NCBI GenBank assembly: GCA_039182715.1
Contig: JBCDBY010000184.1
Span: 1-9,231, forward strand
From: JBCDBY01 sp039182715
GTDB taxonomy: Bacteria > Planctomycetota > PLA2
Length of the DNA: 9,231 bases
Reading direction: 5' to 3'
Positions 1 through 5,634 of this stretch are shown piece by piece (position 1 is the first letter of the stretch; each line of letters opens with the position of its first letter). A model generated the notes under the pieces. That model searched no databases. It saw nothing but the letters and a program-made list of their open reading frames with translations, and was not told where the DNA came from. A program made the translations under genes and the position numbers.

Positions 1-1
1 C

Positions 2-1213
2 GGGCTCGCCGCTTTCGCGCGAGCCGCTCCCGAGTCCCGCACGCTCGTCGTGATCGATCTCGCCGATGGGAGACCCGTCGCGAACCTGCGCGTCCGCGTG
101 CGCGCCGGGGACGAGGTCATGCACTCGACCACGACGAGTAACGGCGAACTGAGCCTGCCCGCGCATCGAGAGGTCGAGCTGGCGGCGTTGGACAAGGAGT
201 GGAGCGTGCTTCCGTCACGCGTTCCCGCCGGGGACGACATCCGCCGTCTCGCCGCGCATCGCTTCATCACCGTCGCGGGCCGATTGAAGGCGCGCGGCGT
301 CGACGACCTCGACGAAGCGGACGTCTTCGCGACGTTCGTCGATCCCTCGGGCAAGGATCGCCAGGTCTGCAGCGGTGCGTCCTGGGTACATCCGTGGGGC
401 ATGCGAACGCTTTGGCGCGTCGGCATCCCCAAGCCGGACGGGCGGTTCGAGGTTCGGCTCCCGAAGGTGCGCGGGCTCGCCCTGTTCGCACGCATGGAAG
501 ACCGCTTCGCCCCGGTCCGGCGCATCGCGTTGAAAAACCAGCGCGACCTCGAAATCAGGATGGTCGAGGGGCTGGTCGTCGCGGGCAAGGTTCTGGACCC
601 CGCGGGGCAGCCGGTCGCCGGCGCCCTCGTGCGCATGGAGATCGTCCTGTTCGGGAAGGAGCACCACCTTCCGCCGCAGGAGTTCGCGATCCGGCTTCAG
701 CAAGAAGAGCCGGGACGCTCACGCGGAGGTCGGGAAGGCGACCTCCGCGTGCGGGCCGCCTTGGCAGAGACGGTGCGCACCGAGACCGACGGCTCGTTCC
801 AATTCGTCTCCCCCACCGATGGCGCGTGCGCCCTCTCGGTCCGAACGCCGGACCACGCGGCGCTGGACCGCGAGGCGTTCTGGCTCGACTCCTCGGTGCA
901 GACGCTCCGCATTTCGCTTTCGCCGCCCCGAACCGATGCGCGGGTGCCCGTCGCGATCGACGGAAAGGCCAAACCGGGCGCGAAGGTCATGGTCTGCGAG
1001 TTCGTGCCCGCACATCGTCCCGCCAACGAGGATCACGCGAATCGAATGTGGATGTACCCGATGACGTTGGACGCACGGAGCACCATCCCGGCCGGTTGCA
1101 TCGCGCCGGGCCGCAGACTTTCGCTCATCACCCCGGACTTCCGATGGTCGACGAAGCTGTTCACCTGGCCGCCCGAAGAGGGGGTTACGCTGCAGCTCCG
1201 CGACGAACGGTGA
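2..1213 (+). CDS. Exported protein with carboxypeptidase-regulatory-like domains (5' end cut by window edge)
   Basis: The frame is open from base 2 to a TGA at 1211-1213, giving 403 visible residues. The first GTG in frame is at 50, but the 16 codons before it read GLAAFARAAPESRTLV, which looks like the tail of a signal peptide with an AxA-type cleavage site, so the real start should lie upstream of the window. Two segments resemble the carboxypeptidase regulatory-like (CarboxypepD_reg/CNA-B type) beta-sandwich. One follows directly (IDLADGRPVANLRVRV, then a TSNGELSLP turn). The clearer one begins at about visible residue 190 with GKVLDPAGQPVAGALVRME and resumes at ETDGSFQF after a roughly 45-residue charged insertion. 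No catalytic motif is visible, so a structural, binding or surface role is inferred. The gene converges on the patatin gene 77 bp away. The domain class is fairly secure; the specific function is unknown. Confidence 0.72.
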   Translation, partial: GLAAFARAAPESRTLVVIDLADGRPVANLRVRVRAGDEVMHSTTTSNGELSLPAHREVELAALDKEWSVLPSRVPAGDDIRRLAAHRFITVAGRLKARGVDDLDEADVFATFVDPSGKDRQVCSGASWVHPWGMRTLWRVGIPKPDGRFEVRLPKVRGLALFARMEDRFAPVRRIALKNQRDLEIRMVEGLVVAGKVLDPAGQPVAGALVRMEIVLFGKEHHLPPQEFAIRLQQEEPGRSRGGREGDLRVRAALAETVRTETDGSFQFVSPTDGACALSVRTPDHAALDREAFWLDSSVQTLRISLSPPRTDARVPVAIDGKAKPGAKVMVCEFVPAHRPANEDHANRMWMYPMTLDARSTIPAGCIAPGRRLSLITPDFRWSTKLFTWPPEEGVTLQLRDER

Positions 1214-1241
1214 CAGGGGCGCGCTCCCGCGTTTCGCGCGA

Positions 1242-1258
1242 CGAGAGTCGGTCTCTCG
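1242..1258. terminator. Possible bidirectional hairpin between convergent genes
   Basis: The 77-bp gap between the stop codons of genes 1 and 2 contains CGAGAG-TCGGT-CTCTCG, a perfect 6-bp stem with a 5-nt loop. A smaller CGCG-TTT-CGCG stem lies just before it at 1228-1238. Position between two convergent stops fits a shared terminator. There is no T-tract on either strand, so a standard intrinsic terminator is not demonstrated. Confidence 0.3.
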
Positions 1259-1290
1259 GCGCCCGGAGCTCTCGCCGTGCTCAAGCTGGT

Positions 1291-2466
1291 CTACTCCTTC
1301 AACAAGGGCGTCCGGTGCGGATGCGGGTACTCCGGATTGTCGATCTCGCGACGCCAGCTCTTCGCGTCCGCCCCCATGCGCCGACCGAGCTGCACGAGGC
1401 CCTCCATCACCTCCTTGTCGAAGAAGGACTTGCCCGCCGGCTCCGGATGATCGTTGGGGATCGTCACGTAGCGCACCTCCACCGGCACACCGAGTTCGCG
1501 GCCCAGCGAGCGCGCTTCGAGGATGTAGGAGTAGCGGTGGAAGTTCATCGACTGGCGAATCATCACGTCGATGCTGCGACCCGCCACGCTCGGCCAGGTC
1601 GGTCGCGTCGTCGTCGGCGTGACGGTCAGCTTGTTGTTGATGATGACCCAGAAACGGATGGGCGGCACGCGCCAGCCCGGCTCGCGGCTCTGGATCTCAC
1701 GCAGCGTCGTGCGCACCCAGTGCACGTCGATGCCGTTCACGAACTGCGCCGACACGCCGCCGTCCACGTAGAGGTTTCCGTCGATCTCGATCGGCGGGAA
1801 CGCCCCCGGGATGGCGGACGATGCCAGCAGCACGTCCTCGAACCGCGTCTGCTTGCCCTGGTCCGCGAGCAGCGTGAGGTTCCACGTGCGCATCACGCCG
1901 AGGTCGAGGTCGGTCGTCCCGATGAGCAGCAGCCGGTCGTCGCGATGCCCCTCACCCACCGCGCGCACGAGTTGCTCATCCATGGTGGCGCGCAGGTCGC
2001 GATGCAGGCCGGAGGCGTCGAGGTAGGACTTCTCCTGAAAGAGGAACGACAGCGTGCGCGAGACGACCCAGTCGGGCTTCGGCTCCTCGTAGGTATCGAC
2101 GACGCGCTGGATGGCGTCCTGGGTGCCGACGAACGCGAACGGGGCGAGCAGCGCGCCGGTGCTGACGCCCGTGACGACATCGAAATGCACGGGCCGCCCC
2201 GCATCGCGCGACCACCCCTGCAGAAAGCCGGCTCCGAAGGCGCCCTTGGCGCCACCGCCGGAGAGAATCAGGATGTCGAACGCGCCGGCGACGTCGCCGT
2301 TGGCATGCCGCTCGAGCCGGCGACGCACGACCGCGGCCGCATCGGCCGCCTCCGCCGCAATCCCTTCGAAAAAGGCCTCGCGCCTCGCCTCCAGTTCGGC
2401 CGGCTCGACCACCGGACGGGTCGGGGTGCACGAGGCCAGCATGAGGATCAGGATTCGCGCCCGCAT
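1291..2466 (-). CDS. Patatin-like phospholipase, predicted lipoprotein
   Basis: This 391-residue protein is a serine acyl hydrolase of the patatin family, which cleaves ester bonds of phospholipids or neutral lipids using a Ser-Asp dyad. The oxyanion-hole motif SGGGAKG is at residues 69-75, the nucleophile elbow GVSTG at 100-104 (Ser102), the conserved ASSAIPGAFPP block at 215-225, and the catalytic Asp in DGG at 235-237. The N-terminus is short and hydrophobic and ends in a lipobox, LASC at residues 10-13, so Cys13 would be lipidated and the enzyme membrane-anchored in the envelope. This also supports the ATG at 2466. About 50 mainly helical residues separate the anchor from the catalytic domain. 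There is no Shine-Dalgarno; a TAGGCT box 6 nt before the ATG may be a leaderless -10 element. The gene diverges from the M64 peptidase gene. Family assignment is firm; substrate and which side of the membrane it faces are not known. Confidence 0.93.
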   Translation of the reverse strand: MRARILILMLASCTPTRPVVEPAELEARREAFFEGIAAEAADAAAVVRRRLERHANGDVAGAFDILILSGGGAKGAFGAGFLQGWSRDAGRPVHFDVVTGVSTGALLAPFAFVGTQDAIQRVVDTYEEPKPDWVVSRTLSFLFQEKSYLDASGLHRDLRATMDEQLVRAVGEGHRDDRLLLIGTTDLDLGVMRTWNLTLLADQGKQTRFEDVLLASSAIPGAFPPIEIDGNLYVDGGVSAQFVNGIDVHWVRTTLREIQSREPGWRVPPIRFWVIINNKLTVTPTTTRPTWPSVAGRSIDVMIRQSMNFHRYSYILEARSLGRELGVPVEVRYVTIPNDHPEPAGKSFFDKEVMEGLVQLGRRMGADAKSWRREIDNPEYPHPHRTPLLKE

Positions 2467-2516
2467 GCGGGCAGCCTACCCGCTCAAGCGCGCTTCGCGC
2501 CCACCGATAAGGACGC
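2467..2516. promoter_or_regulatory. 50-bp divergent promoter region between the patatin and M64 genes
   Basis: Both promoters must fit here or within the neighbouring coding sequence. On the minus strand, TAGGCT (2478-2473) sits 6 nt before the patatin ATG, as a leaderless -10 box would. On the plus strand, AAGGA (2509-2513) lies 3 nt before the M64 ATG and could be a closely spaced Shine-Dalgarno; the overlapping GATAAG could be a -10 box. The 10-bp palindrome AAGCGCGCTT (2486-2495) is almost exactly central and could be an operator for both genes. No consensus -35 box is seen. Confidence 0.4.
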
Positions 2517-3965
2517 ATGCGGGTATGGGGATGCCTTCTGTTCCTGGCCACCCTTCTGGGTGCGCAGGACGACGCGTACGAGAAGGCGCTGCGGCTCTAC
2601 GAGAAGAAAAAGTGGGCTGCCGGGCAGAAAGCGATGCGCCGCTTCGTCGAGAAGAACCCCGGCTCGCCGCACGCCGAAGAGGCGCGCCTGCGCTCGGACG
2701 ACAACTGCTACCTCGGGACGACCGTGCTCTGGGAAGGCGGCCCCGCCGATCGACGTATCGACGTCGCGGTGATGGGCGACGGGTTCACGCACGAGTCGGC
2801 GTCGCAGAAAAAGCAGGAGAAGTGGGCCAAACTCTGCGTCGATGTGCTGTTCAACGAGAAGGCGTTCTCGCAGTACCGAACCTACTTCAACATCTACTTC
2901 GTGCGACTCTGCTCGTTCGAGGAGGGCGTCGATCCGCAGCTCACGCCGGAGCAGCGCCGCAAGATCGAGGAGAAGAACAGGCGCCGCTCCAAGTCGCGCC
3001 GCAAGAAGCTGGAGTTCTCGACCGCGCTCGAGGCGAGGGCGGCGGGTCCGCAGGGCCAGGTGCTCATGTCGCGTCCGCTCGTGCACAAGTGGCTGCAGGT
3101 CGCCGACCGCGACGTGCCCGGAGTGGCCGACGACAAGTACGTGATCGCGTTCGCGCAGTTCGGCAAGCTCGGCATGGGCGGCGGCAGCATCGCGAACGTC
3201 GGCCGGCCCGACAAGTCCGTGACGACGCATGAGTTCGGACACGCGTTTTCGCGCCTGCTCGACGAGTACGCCATCCACCCCGCGCCGCCGCAGGGCGTCT
3301 TCGCGCGCACGCTGCGCGCCGCCAACACGCACGCCAGCACCGCCAAGCCGCGGCGCGAAGACGTGCCGTGGGCGCACTTCCTGAAGAAGCGCACGAAAGG
3401 CGTCGGCATCTTCGAGGGCGGCGCGACGTTCAAGAAGGGCGTCTGGCGACCGGCGCGCAGCTGCGCCATGAACTCGGCGGGCAACAACCAGTTCTGCCCC
3501 GTCTGCCGCGAGCAGTCGATTCTCGTCATCTACGAGCACGTCAATCCGATCGACGTCGCCGAGCCGGACCCGGGCCCGATGGCGATCCGCGAGGGCGACG
3601 ACCACATGCTGCGCGTCACGCCGATGGCGCCCTACAAGCAAAAGCTGCACGTCGACTGGTACGTTGCGGAGCACGTCGTGACCGAGGCGAACAGCGCGGC
3701 GCCCGCGCCGATCGCCGTGAAGCGCGCGCAACAGGATCGCGGCTTCTACGCCTCGCCGCCGTCGGGCAAGAAAAGCCGGCTCGCGAAACTGAAGAAGGGC
3801 GTCAGCAGCTTCCCGCTCGAAAAGCTGCCGGTAGGCACCTGGCGGATCACCTGCCAGGTCGAGGACCGCACCAAGCTCGTGCTCAAGGACGAGAAGCACC
3901 TGCTCAAGGAGCGGGTGAGCTGGATCGTCACGGTCAAGCCCCAGGTCCAGGCTTCTGCGGGTTAA
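2517..3965 (+). CDS. Secreted M64-family (IgA peptidase-like) zinc metallopeptidase with TPR-like N-terminus
   Basis: This 482-residue protein has an N-terminal signal peptide (VWGCLLFLATLLGAQ, probable cleavage near residue 16), which supports the ATG at 2517. Residues 18-60 form an amphipathic helical pair like one TPR repeat (AYEKALRLYEKKKW ... VEKNPGSPHAEEA). The catalytic domain then shows family M64 hallmarks: VAVMGDGFT at 83-91, the zinc motif HEFGH at 238-242 followed by DEY at 249-251 (His238, His242 and Asp249 as ligands, Glu239 as general base), and the downstream SCAMN ... FCPVC block at 315-330, which resembles the Met-turn and Cys pair of the family. The C-terminal ~140 residues look beta-rich and may be an Ig-like accessory domain. 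A very basic stretch (about 148-164) lies before the zinc site. M64 is named for a peptidase that cleaves IgA, but related proteins occur widely in environmental bacteria, so a general exported endopeptidase is the safer call. Confidence 0.9.
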   Translation: MRVWGCLLFLATLLGAQDDAYEKALRLYEKKKWAAGQKAMRRFVEKNPGSPHAEEARLRSDDNCYLGTTVLWEGGPADRRIDVAVMGDGFTHESASQKKQEKWAKLCVDVLFNEKAFSQYRTYFNIYFVRLCSFEEGVDPQLTPEQRRKIEEKNRRRSKSRRKKLEFSTALEARAAGPQGQVLMSRPLVHKWLQVADRDVPGVADDKYVIAFAQFGKLGMGGGSIANVGRPDKSVTTHEFGHAFSRLLDEYAIHPAPPQGVFARTLRAANTHASTAKPRREDVPWAHFLKKRTKGVGIFEGGATFKKGVWRPARSCAMNSAGNNQFCPVCREQSILVIYEHVNPIDVAEPDPGPMAIREGDDHMLRVTPMAPYKQKLHVDWYVAEHVVTEANSAAPAPIAVKRAQQDRGFYASPPSGKKSRLAKLKKGVSSFPLEKLPVGTWRITCQVEDRTKLVLKDEKHLLKERVSWIVTVKPQVQASAG

Positions 3966-3970
3966 CCCGC
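3957..3970. repeat. 14-bp perfect palindrome over the M64 stop codon
   Basis: GCGGGTTAACCCGC is self-complementary over its full length and contains the TAA stop of the M64 gene. As RNA it could form a 5-bp GCGGG/CCCGC stem with a TTAA loop, but no T-tract follows, so termination is only possible, not shown. It contains the 8-mer GCGGGTTA in both orientations; the same 8-mer returns in both orientations just before the next gene. Confidence 0.5.
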
Positions 3971-4180
3971 ACGATTCGTGATCGCGCGGGGGCAACGGGG
4001 TGGAATCGGCGCCGATCCGTCGCGATCCGCGAGAGAACGAGCGTGGGCGCACTCGACGCGCCTGTTCTAGGCGAGGACGGATCGTCGAGATCGAGGAATC
4101 CCGAGGAAGTCGTGGCCGGAGTCACAACGACGAGGGATGACCCAGAAGGTATTCCCGAGATCGGCGATCCGGTCCGGACA

Positions 4181-4211
4181 TAACCCGCGGGGTCATGAAC
4201 TGTGCGGGTTA
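4181..4211. repeat. Inverted repeat TAACCCGC / GCGGGTTA upstream of the beta-CASP gene
   Basis: TAACCCGC (4181-4188) and GCGGGTTA (4204-4211) are perfect reverse complements separated by 15 nt, ending 10 nt before the ATG. If transcription starts upstream, the leader could form an 8-bp hairpin next to the start codon. If transcription starts at the ATG, the repeat lies at about -41 to -11, a typical repressor position. The arms are the same 8-mer as in the palindrome at 3957-3970. Confidence 0.5.
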
Positions 4212-4215
4212 GAGT
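4210..4215 (+). promoter_or_regulatory. Putative leaderless -10 box of the beta-CASP gene
   Basis: TAGAGT lies exactly 6 nt before the ATG at 4222, and there is no Shine-Dalgarno in the 20 nt before that ATG. The surrounding sequence, GCGGGT-TAGAGT-GCGCGC-ATG, closely matches GCGGG-TAGGCT-GCCCGC-ATG in front of the patatin gene. No consensus -35 hexamer is visible, so this rests on the resemblance alone. Confidence 0.35.
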
Positions 4216-4221
4216 GCGCGC

Positions 4222-5616
4222 ATGCGCGTAACACTTTGCGGTGCCGCGGGCACCGTGACCGGCTCGGGCTATCTCGTCGAAACCTCGAAGGCGACCGTGC
4301 TGGTCGACTTCGGCATGTTCCAGGGATGGCGCATCACCGACGCGCACAACCGCGACATCCGTCCCGTCGACCCCAAGAAACTCGACAGCGTCGTGCTCAC
4401 GCACGCGCACCTCGACCACACCGGTCGGCTGCCGCTGCTCGGCATCGGCGGGTTCCAGGGCCCGATCTTCGCGACGCCGGCGACGGTCGACTTCACCGGC
4501 CTCATCCTCCGGGACGCCGCGCACCTACAGGAGACGGACGCCGCCCGCCGCTCCCGTCGCGCCCGCCGGGCCGGGCGCGAGGAGACCGAGCCGCTCTACC
4601 GCAAGGAGGACGTCGAACGCATCGCCCCGAGCTTCCGCGAGATCGACTTCCAGACGCCGACCGAGATCGCGGACGGCGTCACGGTGCGCATGGTCACGGC
4701 CGGTCACATCCTCGGCTCCGCCTCGATCGAGATGACGCTCGAGGACAAGGGCGTACAGCGCACCGTCGTCTTTTCCGGCGACCTCGGGCCGCGCGGCGTG
4801 CCCTTCCTGAGAGATCCGGTTCCGCTGGAGCACGCCGATCTCGTCTTCCTCGAGTCCACCTACGGCGGACGCAACCACCGCTCGCTCGACGACACGGTCG
4901 GCGAATTCCATGAGATTCTCGGCGGCGCGCTCGAGCGGCGCGCGAAGGTGCTCATTCCGACCTTCGCCATCGGCCGCGCGCAGCAGCTGCTCTACCACCT
5001 GGCGGAGCTCGTGCGCACCGACGAGTACGCGGAGTTCCCCATCTATCTCGACTCCCCCATGGCGATCGAGGCGACGCGCCTCTACGGCAAGCACGCCGAA
5101 CGCTTCGACGAGGAGGCGAAGACGCTCATGCGTCACGACCAGCTCGAGAAGGACCTGCGCAACCTGCAGTTCCTCGAGACGGCCGACGAATCGAGGCAGC
5201 TCAACAACGACACGCGCTCCGGTGTCGTGCTGGCCGGCTCCGGCATGTGCAACGGTGGCCGCATTCTCCACCACCTCAAGTACCACCTCTGGCGCAAGCG
5301 CACGCGCGTCGTCTTCGTCGGCTACCAGGCGCAGGGCACGCTCGGCCATCAGCTCGTCAAGGGCGCGCAGCGCGTGAAGATCTTCGGGGAGCGCATCCAG
5401 GTCAACGCGCGGGTCTCCACGCTGGGTGGCTTCTCCGCGCACGCGGGGCAGACGGAGCTCGTCGAGTGGGTGGAGCCGCTGGTGAAGTCGGGCGCGACGG
5501 TGGCGCTGACGCACGGCGAGGACGAATCGCGGGCGGCGCTGGGCAAGAAGCTGCTGGACACGTTCAACGTGCGGGCCAAGCTGCCGAGGCGGGGCGAAGC
5601 GCTGGCGGTGAGCTAG
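4222..5616 (+). CDS. CPSF-type metallo-beta-lactamase/beta-CASP ribonuclease
   Basis: This 464-residue protein is a full-length bacterial member of the beta-CASP RNA-nuclease group related to CPSF73/Ysh1 (COG1236 type), expected to be a cytosolic zinc-dependent RNase. The start MRVTLCGAAGTVTGSGYLVE is the characteristic N-terminus of the group and fixes the ATG. Metal-binding motifs are complete: the first-strand Asp (Asp29), HAHLDH at 61-66, His162 in AGHILGSA, and Asp187 in SGDLGP. The beta-CASP motifs are also present: A, Glu211 in ESTYGG; B, His407 in FSAHAGQ; C, His431 in THGED. The SGMCNGGRILHHLKYHL block at 340-356 is also typical. An Arg-rich loop (about 109-119) precedes LYRKEDVERI. 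This is not RNase J, whose sequence and length differ. It is separated from its convergent neighbour by only 18 bp. Family is firm; the RNA target and endo- versus exonuclease preference are unknown. Confidence 0.95.
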   Translation: MRVTLCGAAGTVTGSGYLVETSKATVLVDFGMFQGWRITDAHNRDIRPVDPKKLDSVVLTHAHLDHTGRLPLLGIGGFQGPIFATPATVDFTGLILRDAAHLQETDAARRSRRARRAGREETEPLYRKEDVERIAPSFREIDFQTPTEIADGVTVRMVTAGHILGSASIEMTLEDKGVQRTVVFSGDLGPRGVPFLRDPVPLEHADLVFLESTYGGRNHRSLDDTVGEFHEILGGALERRAKVLIPTFAIGRAQQLLYHLAELVRTDEYAEFPIYLDSPMAIEATRLYGKHAERFDEEAKTLMRHDQLEKDLRNLQFLETADESRQLNNDTRSGVVLAGSGMCNGGRILHHLKYHLWRKRTRVVFVGYQAQGTLGHQLVKGAQRVKIFGERIQVNARVSTLGGFSAHAGQTELVEWVEPLVKSGATVALTHGEDESRAALGKKLLDTFNVRAKLPRRGEALAVS

Positions 5617-5634
5617 GGCGCCGGGGGCTGGGGG

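Larger units (their letters stand above)
3966..4221. other. 256-bp non-coding gap between the M64 and beta-CASP genes
   Basis: This is the only sizeable gap in the window. I see no credible gene in it: the open frames that cross it on both strands are Arg/Ser/Pro-rich continuations of antisense or shifted frames. It holds a 12-bp palindrome, ATCGGCGCCGAT (4005-4016), and an inverted repeat near its right end (4181-4211). No tRNA or recognised structured RNA was seen by eye. Confidence 0.6.

Noticed and set aside
199..2772. An 857-codon plus-strand open frame crossing genes 1, 2 and 3
   Set aside because: It shifts frame relative to gene 1, runs antisense through the patatin gene, enters gene 3 out of frame, and has a low-complexity Arg/Ala/Gly composition with no recognisable domain.
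2484..4052. A 522-codon minus-strand open frame opposite the M64 gene
   Set aside because: It is antisense to a coding sequence with a signal peptide and intact zinc motif; its product is Arg/Leu/Val/His-rich without motifs.
4195..4212. Five-codon leader frame (MNCAG, stop) just before the beta-CASP gene
   Set aside because: It is too short to judge, has no convincing ribosome binding site, and may not be transcribed if the gene is leaderless.
4525..5514. A 329-codon minus-strand open frame opposite the beta-CASP gene
   Set aside because: All seven catalytic motifs of the beta-CASP enzyme are encoded on the plus strand over this interval; the antisense product has no domain.
5617..5634. Terminator in the 18-bp gap between the convergent beta-CASP and M48 genes
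   Set aside because: The gap is a G-rich run with no stem-loop or T-tract that I can see; termination probably occurs inside the opposite gene or by another mechanism.
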